42,526 nt of DNA from Phycisphaerales bacterium (GTDB taxonomy: Bacteria; Planctomycetota; Phycisphaerae; Phycisphaerales; UBA1924). The stretch spans positions 1 through 42,526 of the forward strand of contig JAJDDG010000147.1 in NCBI GenBank assembly GCA_029260435.1, in the 5' to 3' direction. Each line of letters starts with the position of its first letter. Position 1 is the first letter of the stretch. The notes beneath the pieces were generated by a model that worked only from the letters and a program-made list of their open reading frames with translations, did not search any database and was not told the origin of the DNA. The position numbers were made by a program, and so were the translations under genes. Shown one piece after another: positions 9,023 through 17,765 of this stretch.

Positions 9023-9799
9023 TCAGAAATCCTTGGGTGAGTCCGAAAGGCTCTCGGCAAGCGCGGGCAGGATCCGCCCCGCAGCCCCCCTCAGGTGCCA
9101 GTCCACCGAACCGGAGATCGGGGTTTCATCCCGGTTGATCTCCGCGGTCCGAGCGCCCCGGGTGTGGGCGGCTCCCACCAGCCCCGCAGCGGGGTAGACC
9201 ATCGAACTGGTCCCGATCGACAGGAACACATCGCACGCGCCCGCCGCCTGCTGAGCAGCCCCGATCGCCTCCTCCGGGAGCATCTCGTGGAACCAGACCA
9301 CGCCCGGACGCAGGCACCCGCCGCACGCCTCGCACGTCGGCGGATACGTCTCGAACGCCACCCCCGTCTGCTCGGTGGACCGCCCGCATCCCGTGCACCG
9401 CCACATGAACAGCGAGCCATGCAGCTCGATCACCGGGTCAGACCCGGCGCGCTGGTGGAGGCGATCGACATTCTGGGTGATCAGCGTGAACCGGCACCCC
9501 GACGATGTGAACACGCGCTGCATATGTGTTAGGGTTTCGTGCGCGGGGTTGGGGTCGCACGCCGCGCACATCATCCGCCGGTGGTCGTACCAGCGCGTGA
9601 CAAGCTCGGGGTTTGCGGCGAACGCCTCGGGTGTCGCGAGCTGCATCGGGTCGAACCGAGCCCAGAGCCCCTCCATCGCGTCCCGGAATGTCGGGATCCC
9701 GCTTTCGGCGGACACCCCCGCGCCGGTCATGACCGTGACATGGTGTGCATCCCGCATCGCGTCAATAAGCGGGCGCGGGATGTCGAAATCTCTACTCAC
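9023..9799 (-). CDS. Sirtuin, NAD-dependent protein deacylase (CobB-like)
   Basis: A 258-aa Sir2-family enzyme that removes acyl groups from lysines, consuming NAD and giving nicotinamide and O-acyl-ADP-ribose. Visible motifs are GAGVSAESGIPTFRD (26-40), QNVD (109-112), catalytic His127 in ELHG, the zinc ribbon Cys135/138 and Cys156/159, and GTSS (196-199). Tyr71 and Arg74 (WYDHRR) match the residues that give class III sirtuins their desuccinylase activity. The start is GTG at 9799, overlapping the end of the upstream gene (stop TAG 9794-9792), so translation is probably coupled. It is the last gene of a minus-strand run gdhA-psuG-nuclease-sirtuin, a metabolic setting that suits control of NAD-linked metabolism. 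Confidence 0.95.
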   Translation of the reverse strand: MSRDFDIPRPLIDAMRDAHHVTVMTGAGVSAESGIPTFRDAMEGLWARFDPMQLATPEAFAANPELVTRWYDHRRMMCAACDPNPAHETLTHMQRVFTSSGCRFTLITQNVDRLHQRAGSDPVIELHGSLFMWRCTGCGRSTEQTGVAFETYPPTCEACGGCLRPGVVWFHEMLPEEAIGAAQQAAGACDVFLSIGTSSMVYPAAGLVGAAHTRGARTAEINRDETPISGSVDWHLRGAAGRILPALAESLSDSPKDF

Positions 9800-11315
9800 A
9801 TGTGTCGCCGAGGCGGAAGATCACGAAGGTGATGTCGTTGACATCAACTGCGCCATCGCCGTTCGCGTCCGCTCGCCCGCCGGGTAACCCGAGGTGCTGG
9901 ATCGCGAGCGACAGGTCCGACACACCGACGATCGAATCGGCATCGAGATCCGCCGGGCAGGTTGTGGGAAGATCATCGTTGAAGGCAAAGTCGGCGACGA
10001 TCATCAGGTGATCGCTCGCGGCACTGTCATTCTGTTCGAGCCCGAGTGATGTGCGTGCTTGCTTGCCAAGCGTACGAGAATCCAGCACGAACCCGTTCCT
10101 GCGCACCAGGCGGTCCGCCGAATACGCGCACAGATCGAGTCTCCCGGGTGAGAAACTGCCCGCCCCCGTGCCGCGACCGACCCAGGTGAACGCCTCATCG
10201 CCCACCAGGTGGGGCAGCAGCCAATCGCGCAGCCCGTGGTCCGGGGCGTTCTCCAGCATCGTGAGCGGCGTGCGCGACCCGACGAGGTTCCAATCGCCGA
10301 CGATCACGATCGGAATGTTCACGTACCGCACACCGAAATGTGCGGCACGAAGCGCGTCGAGTGTCTGGATCATGCCCTGAGTCTGTGCGATCCGTTGCGC
10401 GTCCTCTGACGAACCTATGAACCCGCAGCACTTCGGGTGGATCGCAAGCACCGCGATCGGGCCGCCCGGCAATTCGACAATCGCCGCAGCGTAGCGGGAG
10501 TTGAACGACGAGATCGGGATCACGGGCGAGCGGGAGGCGATGTGCGCACCGTTGATCTTGTGCACGTTCCATACGGCGCTGTCCTCGTGCGGGTCGGCCT
10601 GTCCCATCGCCGTCGCGATCGATGCCGCGGGCAGGTTCCACTCCTCCTCGAAGCAGTACACATCCGCCTCCACCGCGCGAAGCTGGCGGTAGATCTGGTC
10701 TCGACGCGAGATATCCTGGATGCCGTTCCGCTCGGTGTTGTACGCCGCTATGCGGAACGCGGTGTTGTTCGAGCGGCTCGTCGATCGACTCGGGGCAGCA
10801 GACGCGGGAGTGCCGAGTGTGAACGATGCGGGAGCAGCAAGCGCATCGGAGCCCGAGATGGAGATCTCCAGTGTGTCGCCGAGTTGAGCGCCAACGCCCC
10901 CGAGATCAACTCTTAGTTCGATATTGCTCGCCGCATAGGTCGGCCCGGTGGCGAGCCTGGATACATCGAGCGTCACCGGGTTCCCCGGGGTATTGAGATA
11001 CGTCCTCCGCGAGCGCATGTCGATGGTGAACACGTCGTCCGAGGGCAGTTTGATATGCACGAGCGGGACCTCGGTGCTCGATGCACCGGACTGCACGTTG
11101 AGCGTTGCGCCGAGGTCCATCATGAGAAACAACTCGGTCCCGCGCGACTGCGCCCGGAGCTGGGTGACATCCGCGGTGTCGGCATTATCGCCCGCGGGGT
11201 CGATGGCGATGGGAGGGATCATGCTCCAATCGCCGAAGTGCCCGTCGATACGCGGGGCGGCGTTGGCGGTGATCGGTACAGCGAGCAGCGCGATCCAGCA
11301 CGGCGCAATGCGCAT
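9792..11315 (-). CDS. Exported endonuclease/exonuclease/phosphatase-fold enzyme with dockerin-like C-terminus
   Basis: A 507-aa exported protein. Signal peptide MRIAPCWIALLAVPITANA, then a beta-sandwich domain resembling CBM9/DOMON (IDGHFGDWSM start, about 22-170), then an EEP catalytic domain (about 187-445) with AAYNTERNG, EEEW, IVIVGDWNL and ASDHLMIV, which correspond to the metal and phosphate-binding Asn, Glu, Asp-x-Asn and Ser-Asp-His residues of this fold. The end carries two dockerin-like units (DLDADSIVGVSDLSLAIQHL and DANGDGAVDVNDITFVIFRL, then DTCE). Start ATG 11315 follows GAGGAGG; the frame is open further upstream but without a signal peptide. Substrate (DNA, RNA or a phosphoester) cannot be read from sequence. 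Confidence 0.88.
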   Translation of the reverse strand: MRIAPCWIALLAVPITANAAPRIDGHFGDWSMIPPIAIDPAGDNADTADVTQLRAQSRGTELFLMMDLGATLNVQSGASSTEVPLVHIKLPSDDVFTIDMRSRRTYLNTPGNPVTLDVSRLATGPTYAASNIELRVDLGGVGAQLGDTLEISISGSDALAAPASFTLGTPASAAPSRSTSRSNNTAFRIAAYNTERNGIQDISRRDQIYRQLRAVEADVYCFEEEWNLPAASIATAMGQADPHEDSAVWNVHKINGAHIASRSPVIPISSFNSRYAAAIVELPGGPIAVLAIHPKCCGFIGSSEDAQRIAQTQGMIQTLDALRAAHFGVRYVNIPIVIVGDWNLVGSRTPLTMLENAPDHGLRDWLLPHLVGDEAFTWVGRGTGAGSFSPGRLDLCAYSADRLVRRNGFVLDSRTLGKQARTSLGLEQNDSAASDHLMIVADFAFNDDLPTTCPADLDADSIVGVSDLSLAIQHLGLPGGRADANGDGAVDVNDITFVIFRLGDTCE

Positions 11316-11350
11316 GGGTGTCCTCCTCAGGCTGCCACGAGTGTGCCAGT

Positions 11351-12244
11351 CTATGCGGAATGTGGTAGAAGTGAAGCGATCTTTGCGCCCAGCGCCGCGT
11401 TGGAGCGTACCAGAGCCAGATTCGCACGCAGCGTCGCACCCCGGGACACCTCGTGCAGCTCGCCGAGCACCGCGGGGGTCACGTCCCGACCGGAAACGTC
11501 CCGCTCGCGCACCCGCGACTCCGCTGTCTCGAGCCAGGCGTGCCAGCTCGTCGCATCGATCTCGTCGGACTCGGGGATCGGGTTGCACACAACAACCCCC
11601 CGCCCGGTGCGTGCCAGCTCGCTCTCGATGAACGAAGCCATCCGCTCGACATCATCGAACCGCGCATCGACCCCCGCCTCGGAATCGCGCAGGTAAAACG
11701 CCGGGAGCGAATCCGTCCGGAACCCGATGACCGGGACCGCGAGTGTCTCAAGCACCTCGCGTGTGGCGCAGATATCGAGCAGGGATTTCACACCGCTCGT
11801 CACCACCGCGACAGGGAAGCCAGAGAGCGCGAGCAGGTCAGAGGAAATATCCAGCGCGCGCGCAAATCCCTTGTGGACGCCGCCGATCCCGCCCGTCGCA
11901 AAGACCCGCACGCCCACCTCCGCCGCGAGTTCCATCGTCGAGCTCACCGTCGTCGCGCCGTGCGAGCCCCCGTGCAGCGCGACGCCCAGGTTCGCGCGGT
12001 TCACCTTGGGCACGTCCGGCGCCGCGATCAGCGCGCCGAGTTCGTCATCATTGAGACCGACGATCGCCCTCCCCGAAACGATGCCCACCATCGCCGGCGT
12101 CGCGCCGTGCTCCCGGATAATGTCGCCCAGCTCGCGCGCAAGGGCCGGCGCACTATCGCGCGGGATCCCATGCACGAGCAGCGTGGTCTCCAGCGCGACG
12201 GGGTGTTCGCCGGTGCGATTGATTGTCCTCGGTGTGCCGGGCAT
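11351..12244 (-). CDS. psuG: Pseudouridine-5'-phosphate glycosidase
   Basis: A 297-aa enzyme that splits pseudouridine 5'-phosphate reversibly into uracil and ribose 5-phosphate, allowing reuse of the modified nucleoside from RNA turnover. Family hallmarks are VALETTLLVHGIPR near the start, GATPAMVGIVSGRAIVGL, the KVNRANLGVAL segment with the catalytic Lys, a GGSHGATTVSST loop, FATGGIGGVHKG, and VVTSGVKSLLDI. Length is typical. It begins 6 nt after gdhA and is likely co-transcribed. No psuK kinase gene is adjacent, so pseudouridine phosphorylation would have to be encoded elsewhere. Confidence 0.95.
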   Translation of the reverse strand: MPGTPRTINRTGEHPVALETTLLVHGIPRDSAPALARELGDIIREHGATPAMVGIVSGRAIVGLNDDELGALIAAPDVPKVNRANLGVALHGGSHGATTVSSTMELAAEVGVRVFATGGIGGVHKGFARALDISSDLLALSGFPVAVVTSGVKSLLDICATREVLETLAVPVIGFRTDSLPAFYLRDSEAGVDARFDDVERMASFIESELARTGRGVVVCNPIPESDEIDATSWHAWLETAESRVRERDVSGRDVTPAVLGELHEVSRGATLRANLALVRSNAALGAKIASLLPHSA

Positions 12245-12250
12245 CGCGAA

Positions 12251-13612
12251 TCAGACCACGCCCTGGTCGAGCATCGCGTCCCCGACGCGGACGAAGCCCG
12301 CGCAGTTCGCGCCAGCGACATAATCACCCGGTTTGGCGTACTCGTGCGCCGCCTCGGCGCACTGTCGGAACACCCCCTGCATGATCTCCTTGAGCCTCTC
12401 GTCCACCTCCTCGCGGGTCCACGCGGTGCGGATCGAGTTCTGCACCATCTCCAGCGCCGAGACTGCGACCCCGCCCGCATTCGCCGCTTTCGCCGGGCCC
12501 AGCGCCACACCGCCCGACTGGAGCACGCCGATCGCCTCGTTGGTCGTGGGCATGTTCGCGCCCTCGGAGATGAGCTTCACGCCCGCGTTGATCAGGTTCT
12601 GCGCGTCCTTGGCGTTAATCTCGTTCTGCGTAGCGCACGGGAACGCGCACTTCGCGTCGAGCTGCCAGATCGGATTGCAATCGGCGCCGCGGTCCGTCTC
12701 GTGATACGTTGCGCCGGGGAACTTCTCGGCGTACTCCTGGATCCGCCCGCGCCGGTTGTTCTTCAGATCCATCACCCACTCGAGCTTGTCCTGCGTGATG
12801 CCGCCCGGGTCGTGGATGTACCCGGACGAATCGGACATCGTGATCGGCCTGGCACCCATGTGTATCAGCTTCTCGACGCAGTACTGCGCCACATTGCCCG
12901 AGCCGGACACCAGGCATGTCTTGCCTTCGAGCGAGTCGCCAATGACGCTCTGCATCTCCGCCGCGAAGTAGACGCACCCGTACCCGGTCGCCTCGGATCG
13001 GATGAGCGAGCCGCCCCAACTGATCCCCTTGCCGGTGAGCGCGCCGGTGAACTCATTGCGCAGGCGTTTGTACTGCCCGAAGAGATACCCGATCTCGCGC
13101 CCGCCCACGCCGATATCACCGGCGGGCACATCTGTGTTCGCTCCGATGTGTCGGCAGAGTTCGGTCATGAACGACTGGCAGAATTGCATAACCTCGTTAT
13201 CCGATTTGCCCTTGGGGTCGAAGTTGGACCCGCCCTTACTGCCGCCGATCGGCTGCATGGTGAGCGCGTTCTTGAAGATCTGTTCGAACCCGAGGAACTT
13301 CAAAACCGACAGATTCACCGTCGGGTGGAACCGCAGCCCGCCCTTGTACGGCCCCAGCGCGGAGTTGAACTTCACGCGATACCCGCGGTTGATCCGTGTC
13401 TCGCCCTGATCGTCAACCCACGGCACACGGAACAGAATCGCCCGCTCCGGCTCGACGAGTCGCTCCAGTATCTTCGCCTTCTGATATTTCGGGTTTTTCT
13501 CGACCACCCCGGAAAGAGTACTCAGCACCTCGGTGACGGTCTGGAGGAACTCGGTCTCGTGCGGGTTGTTTGCACATGTCAATGCGATGACGTCTTGAAC
13601 ATACTGGCTCAT
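12251..13612 (-). CDS. gdhA: Glutamate dehydrogenase, probably NADP-specific
   Basis: A 453-aa hexameric GDH that interconverts glutamate with 2-oxoglutarate and ammonium. Typical sequence runs throughout: FRVPWVDDQGETRINRGYRV, GPYKGGLRFHPTVNLSVLKF with the catalytic-site Lys, GGSKGGSNFDPKGKSD, DVPAGDIGVGGREIGYL, the Rossmann motif VSGSGNVAQY, and EGANMPTT. This is the hexameric 450-residue type, most of which use NADP for ammonium assimilation; cofactor choice is inferred. Start ATG 13612. It is the first gene of the minus-strand run that continues into psuG. Confidence 0.97.
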   Translation of the reverse strand: MSQYVQDVIALTCANNPHETEFLQTVTEVLSTLSGVVEKNPKYQKAKILERLVEPERAILFRVPWVDDQGETRINRGYRVKFNSALGPYKGGLRFHPTVNLSVLKFLGFEQIFKNALTMQPIGGSKGGSNFDPKGKSDNEVMQFCQSFMTELCRHIGANTDVPAGDIGVGGREIGYLFGQYKRLRNEFTGALTGKGISWGGSLIRSEATGYGCVYFAAEMQSVIGDSLEGKTCLVSGSGNVAQYCVEKLIHMGARPITMSDSSGYIHDPGGITQDKLEWVMDLKNNRRGRIQEYAEKFPGATYHETDRGADCNPIWQLDAKCAFPCATQNEINAKDAQNLINAGVKLISEGANMPTTNEAIGVLQSGGVALGPAKAANAGGVAVSALEMVQNSIRTAWTREEVDERLKEIMQGVFRQCAEAAHEYAKPGDYVAGANCAGFVRVGDAMLDQGVV

Positions 13613-13743
13613 AGTCGATTCCTTTTTGTGGATATCGCATTCGGCGGGCCCCGGAGCGATCCGCTCGAACCGCAGACGAGTAGGATATCTTGAGTACCCG
13701 AGGCGTGGGGAGATGGATCTTGGGGGGGAGGTGTGGGAGGCGG

Positions 13744-13817
13744 GGGCGTGTAGCTCAGTTGGCTAGAGCACTCGCCTTACAAGCGAGAGGTCCCCGGTTC
13801 GAGCCCGGGCGCGCCTA
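13744..13817 (+). tRNA. tRNA-Val (anticodon TAC)
   Basis: A complete 74-nt cloverleaf. The acceptor GGGCGTG pairs with CGCGCCT (two G-U pairs), discriminator A at 13817, and the D-arm has AGCTCAGTTGGCTAGAGC. The anticodon stem CTCGC/GCGAG encloses CTTACAA, giving anticodon TAC for GUA valine codons. The T-arm CCCGG-TTCGAGC-CCGGG follows. CCA is not encoded. It sits 18 nt before waaA, between divergent transcription units. Confidence 0.97.
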
Positions 13818-13835
13818 TTCCCCGATACTCCCCGC

Positions 13836-15077
13836 ATGGGCATCCTCCTCGATCTCATCTACCTCCTCGCCGCGGCCCTCGCCGCGCCGTGGTGGATGCG
13901 CAAATCCCGCTCCGGGTGGGGCGAGCGCTTCGGCAAAACCAATCCCCTCCCCCCCGTCACAGGTTGCCGAGTGCTGATCCACGCCGTCTCGGTCGGCGAG
14001 GCGAACATGATCGCGCCGCTCGTAGACCGCCTCATCGAGCAGGGCGTCGAGGTGGTCGTTTCTGTGACAACCGACACCGGCACCGCCCGCGCCCGCGAGT
14101 TGTACGAACCGCGCTGCGTAGTCGTCCGCTACCCGCTGGACGCGAGCTTCGCTGTCAAGCGATTCCTCAACTCGATCCGCCCGGACGCGGTACTGCTCGC
14201 GGAACTGGAGGTCTGGCCCAATTTCGTAATGGCCTGCATCGCCCGCGCCATCCCGGTGGGCGTCGTGAACGGGCGTCTGAGTGCGCGATCGTTCTCAAAC
14301 TACCGCAAAATCCGGTTCGCCCTCCGCAGAACTTTCGCACGACTCGCATCCGTCTGCGCCCAGGACGATGTGTACGCGCAGCGGTTTATCGAGATGGGTG
14401 TGCCCGCCGAGCGCGTCCGGGTCACCGGCACCATGAAATGGGACTCCGCCCAGGGCGGCATCGAAGCCCAGTCGGTCGAGCGCCTGAAATCCGAGTTGGG
14501 CATCGATGCTTCGCGTCCGCTTGTTGTCGCCGGGTCCACCGCCCCCGAAGAGCACACCCTGTTGCATAAAGCCGTCTCCGACCGCGCGCAGCTCATCTGC
14601 GCACCCCGACGCCCCGAGTGGTTCGACTCCGCTGCCCAGGTATTGTCGTCAGACGGGGCGTGCGTCCACCGCTCCGATCCGAGCACCAATCGCCCCGGCG
14701 CGAACCGATTCCTGCTGGACACCATCGGCGAACTGCGCGCCGCCTACGCCCTCGCGGATGTCGTCGTGATCGGGCGTTCCTTCGGGGATCTCTTCGGCTC
14801 GGACCCGATGGAAGCCGCCGCGCTGGGCAAAGCGATCGTCATCGGCCCGGCGGTCTCCGATTTCCAGGCGACGGTGGACGCGATGTGCGAAGATGACGCC
14901 ATGGTGCAGACAACCGCCGCCAACCTGTCCGCCGTGATCCGCGATCTTCTCCGCGACCGATCGCGCCGCGATTCCCTGGCGCGAAACGCGCTCGCCTGCG
15001 TCGAGCGCCACCGGGGCGCTGCCGATGCCTGCGCCGAATCTGTCATGACCATGATCAGCGGAACCAACAAGTCATGA
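13836..15077 (+). CDS. waaA: 3-deoxy-D-manno-octulosonic acid (Kdo) transferase
   Basis: A 413-aa membrane-associated GT30 glycosyltransferase that transfers Kdo from CMP-Kdo to lipid A precursor. An N-terminal hydrophobic anchor (LLDLIYLLAAALAAPWW) is followed by WGERFGK, HAVSVGEANMIAPLV (the HAxSxGE signature with the catalytic Glu), TTDTGTARARE, LAELEVWPNF, GVVNGRLSARSF, VTGTMKWD and VAGSTAPEEHTLL. The C-terminal half is the nucleotide-binding lobe with GRSFGDLFGSDPMEAAALGK. Its presence indicates a lipopolysaccharide-type outer membrane. The ATGA overlap with proB (15074-15077) suggests coupled translation. Confidence 0.95.
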   Translation: MGILLDLIYLLAAALAAPWWMRKSRSGWGERFGKTNPLPPVTGCRVLIHAVSVGEANMIAPLVDRLIEQGVEVVVSVTTDTGTARARELYEPRCVVVRYPLDASFAVKRFLNSIRPDAVLLAELEVWPNFVMACIARAIPVGVVNGRLSARSFSNYRKIRFALRRTFARLASVCAQDDVYAQRFIEMGVPAERVRVTGTMKWDSAQGGIEAQSVERLKSELGIDASRPLVVAGSTAPEEHTLLHKAVSDRAQLICAPRRPEWFDSAAQVLSSDGACVHRSDPSTNRPGANRFLLDTIGELRAAYALADVVVIGRSFGDLFGSDPMEAAALGKAIVIGPAVSDFQATVDAMCEDDAMVQTTAANLSAVIRDLLRDRSRRDSLARNALACVERHRGAADACAESVMTMISGTNKS

Positions 15078-16186
15078 CCGCGCCCGCAAGACAAGACCTC
15101 GCGGACGCACGCCTGCTCGTCGTGAAAGTCGGCAGCGCGCTGCTCACAGGCGGAAACGCGCGACTCGATTCGGCGTACATGCACGACCTCGCCTCGGCGA
15201 TCGCCACGCTCCGCGACGAGGCCCGACGCGTCGTCCTGATCTCAAGCGGCGCTGTCGCCGCCGGGCTCGCGCCCATCGGGATGACCTCCCGCCCGCACGA
15301 CCTCTCCCACCTCCAGGCCGCCGCCGCCGCCGGGCAGCCTCTGCTCATGGACGAGTGGCGCCGCGCGATGGCGGTCCGCGAGATCGGAGTCGCACAACTG
15401 CTCGTGAGCCGGGGTGATTTCGACGCCCGCAACAGATTCCTCAACGTCCGCAACTGCGTCTCCTCCCTCGCCGAACGCGGCATGATCCCCATCGTGAACG
15501 AGAACGACTCCGTCGCTACCGAAGAAATCTCCGTTGGCGATAACGATATCCTCGCCGCCAAATGCGCCGCGGCGCTCCGCGCCGATGCGCTGATTATCCT
15601 CACGACCGTCGATGGTGTGCTCGACAAATCCGGCGCGCTCATCGAGCAAGCCACCGATGCTCCCTCGCTCGCGCACCATGTCCGCCCCGACAAGAGCGAC
15701 GAGGGTCGCGGCGGGATGGCGACAAAGATCGAGGCCGCACGCACCGCCACGCGCTCGGGCGTCTCCGTTGTCATCGCGGGCGGCAGACCCGCCTCGAACC
15801 TCCTGAAGATCGCCCGTGGTGAGCGGGTCGGCACGCATGTCCCCTCCGCCTACGCGCAGCACGCCGGGCGACGCTTATGGATCGCCCTCGCGGCGACGCC
15901 CGCTGGCACGATCGATATCGACGAGGGCGCGGGCTGCGCGCTGCACGACCGCGGCGCGTCGCTGCTCGCCAAAGGAGTCAGCGCGGTGACGGGGCGCTTC
16001 GATGTGGGTGATGTCGTTGTGGTCCGCGATCACCACGGCAAGGAGATCGCCCGAGGGCTCTCGAACTTCACCGCCGACGAACTCCGGCGCGTCATGGGAT
16101 TGGACTCGGGCGAGTTCCACCGCGTGCTCGGGCGACAGACGCACGACGAAGTCATCCACCGCGACAACCTGACGCTGTCGAGCTGA
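15074..16186 (+). CDS. proB: Glutamate 5-kinase with PUA domain
   Basis: First enzyme of proline synthesis, phosphorylating glutamate with ATP. The 370-aa product has the amino-acid kinase fold (VVKVGSALLTGG, LISSGAVAAGLAPIGM, VNENDSV, SVGDNDILAA, GRGGMATKIEAA) followed by a C-terminal PUA domain (about residues 280-360), the arrangement of full-length ProB. Starts at ATG 15074 inside the last codon of waaA. proA is not in the window. The neighbouring genes are from unrelated pathways, so this looks like a compact housekeeping operon rather than a pathway cluster. Confidence 0.96.
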   Translation: MTAPARQDLADARLLVVKVGSALLTGGNARLDSAYMHDLASAIATLRDEARRVVLISSGAVAAGLAPIGMTSRPHDLSHLQAAAAAGQPLLMDEWRRAMAVREIGVAQLLVSRGDFDARNRFLNVRNCVSSLAERGMIPIVNENDSVATEEISVGDNDILAAKCAAALRADALIILTTVDGVLDKSGALIEQATDAPSLAHHVRPDKSDEGRGGMATKIEAARTATRSGVSVVIAGGRPASNLLKIARGERVGTHVPSAYAQHAGRRLWIALAATPAGTIDIDEGAGCALHDRGASLLAKGVSAVTGRFDVGDVVVVRDHHGKEIARGLSNFTADELRRVMGLDSGEFHRVLGRQTHDEVIHRDNLTLSS

Positions 16187-16192
16187 TCCACG

Positions 16193-17098
16193 ATGAACGA
16201 ACACGAACTCCTCCAGCATATCTACGCGAGAGCCGCGAAATCACCCGACAACCCCGCTGTCGAACTCGGCCCGGGCGACGACTGCTGCGTGCTCCGCTTC
16301 GGCGGCGAGCGACTGCTGATCACGACCGATCAACTCGTCGAGGGCAGGCACTACGAGCTGAGCGCGACCATCGACCAGATCGCGCGCAAGGCTGTCGCAC
16401 GCTCGATCTCTGATATTGCGGCCATGGGCGGCGAGCCGATCTCCACTCTTGCCGCGGCGTGCCTCCCGCCGGACTACCTCGAAGCTGATGAGTTATTCGA
16501 CAAGGTGCATAAGTGGTGCGAGCATTTCGGAGCGCCGCTCGTCGGCGGGGATATCGTGTCGAGCGATGGTCCAAACATCCTGACGATCACAACAATCGGA
16601 CGTACGTCCACCGCCGGAGAGCCGATCCTGCGCTCGGGAGCGAAGCCGGGTGACGCGCTGTATGTCACAGGCAAACTCGGTGGTTCGTTTCAGAGCGGGC
16701 GCCATCTTTCTTTCGATCCACGCTGCGCCGAGAGCACGCAACTCGTGCGCACACTCGCCAGCGACCTCCACGCCATGATCGATCTCTCCGACGGGCTCGG
16801 GCGCGATGGCGCACGAATCGCCGAGGCTTCCGCCGTGCGCCTCGTCTTCGAAGAACCCGCGCTGCCGATCCATGATGATGTCGCAGGGTGGGAGCAAGCA
16901 GTCTCGGACGGCGAGGACTACGAACTGCTCTTCGCCGTCGCCGATGGCGCGCCGGTGCCGCCGATGTGCAATCAAACGGGCACGCTATTCACCCGCATCG
17001 GGCGCGTCGAACCCGGCTCGGGGTGCGCCATCACACTGTTGGATGGCTCGGTGATTAATATCGCCGAAATGGGTTGGGACCACGGGAGAACCGGATGA
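16193..17098 (+). CDS. thiL: Thiamine-monophosphate kinase
   Basis: Final step of thiamine diphosphate synthesis: phosphorylates thiamine monophosphate with ATP. The 301-aa product carries the PurM-like fold with ELGPGDDCCVL, LITTDQLVEGRHY, ARKAVARSISDIAAMGGEP, PLVGGDIVSS and AMIDLSDGLGRD, which supply the Mg/ATP-binding aspartates. Gln replaces the usual Met in TTDxLVEG. Starts 6 nt after proB and ends in an ATGA overlap with tsaE. Confidence 0.95.
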   Translation: MNEHELLQHIYARAAKSPDNPAVELGPGDDCCVLRFGGERLLITTDQLVEGRHYELSATIDQIARKAVARSISDIAAMGGEPISTLAAACLPPDYLEADELFDKVHKWCEHFGAPLVGGDIVSSDGPNILTITTIGRTSTAGEPILRSGAKPGDALYVTGKLGGSFQSGRHLSFDPRCAESTQLVRTLASDLHAMIDLSDGLGRDGARIAEASAVRLVFEEPALPIHDDVAGWEQAVSDGEDYELLFAVADGAPVPPMCNQTGTLFTRIGRVEPGSGCAITLLDGSVINIAEMGWDHGRTG

Positions 17099-17562
17099 CC
17101 GCTGCGCGCATGCACACTTCGCACTCCGAGCAGGAGACCATCGATCTCGGCGCTGCCTTCGCAATTTCACTCACCGGTGGCGAACGCATCGCCCTGCTCG
17201 GCGACCTCGGGGCAGGCAAAACACGGTTCGTCCGCGGCATGGCGATCGGGCTCGGGCACGACCCGGCGCGCGTCTCAAGCCCGACTTACGTCATCGCGCA
17301 CGAGTACGCGACCGACGCCGTGCCGATCACGCTCGTCCATGTGGATGCCTACCGCATGCACCACGACGATGACATCGCACAGCTCGGGCTGGACGACATC
17401 GGTGGCGATGTCGTGCTTGTCGCCGAATGGGCCGAGCGGTGCGAGGGCGTGATGGGGTGGGTTGGTGGTGGGGTGGGCGAGGCGACGCACGAGATCGAGA
17501 TCGAGCATGTGGGTGAAACGACCCGCCACATTACGATCCGCGAGCTAGAATGTCCCCGATGA
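17095..17562 (+). CDS. tsaE: tRNA threonylcarbamoyladenosine biosynthesis ATPase TsaE
   Basis: A 155-aa P-loop ATPase that cycles the TsaBDE complex making t6A37 in ANN-decoding tRNAs. Walker A is GDLGAGKTRFVRG, followed by SSPTYVIAHEY, LVHVDAYRMH and VAEWAERC, the family's conserved order. Start ATG 17095 overlaps the thiL stop as ATGA; an in-frame upstream ATG (17074) lies inside thiL and is less likely. A Gly-rich segment WVGGGVGEA near residue 130 is an insertion relative to the usual length. Ends in an ATGA overlap with yacG. Confidence 0.94.
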   Translation: MTAARMHTSHSEQETIDLGAAFAISLTGGERIALLGDLGAGKTRFVRGMAIGLGHDPARVSSPTYVIAHEYATDAVPITLVHVDAYRMHHDDDIAQLGLDDIGGDVVLVAEWAERCEGVMGWVGGGVGEATHEIEIEHVGETTRHITIRELECPR

Positions 17563-17765
17563 GCGAGCACACCAAGACAAACGATGCGCAGCAACCCGCC
17601 GAGCAGGAATCTTGCCGCGCCTGTGGCACAAACATCACCCCGGACTCGAAAACCTACCCCTTCTGCTCACCGCGCTGCCGCGGCGCGGACCTGCTGGGGT
17701 GGTTCGACGGGCGCTACAAGATCTCCCGCGATGTCAAGGATTCGGATCTCGACGCGCTCGACTAG
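17559..17765 (+). CDS. yacG: YacG-type zinc-ribbon protein (putative DNA gyrase inhibitor)
   Basis: A 68-aa protein with the YacG zinc site: CRACG (C-x2-C) and FCSPRCRGADLLGWFDGRYKIS (C-x3-C, written here only as landmarks). In E. coli YacG binds GyrB and inhibits gyrase. The start at 17559 gives an ATGA overlap with tsaE, as elsewhere in this operon; ATG 17550 three codons upstream is an alternative. Its stop TAG and the stop of the convergent Fur-family gene lie in the same CTAG (17762-17765), so the two coding regions overlap by 4 nt. Confidence 0.88.
   Translation: MSEHTKTNDAQQPAEQESCRACGTNITPDSKTYPFCSPRCRGADLLGWFDGRYKISRDVKDSDLDALD

Noticed and set aside
11453-13693. A 746-codon plus-strand frame opposite psuG and gdhA
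   Set aside because: Runs through two well-identified genes on the minus strand and has the same Arg/His-rich shadow composition.
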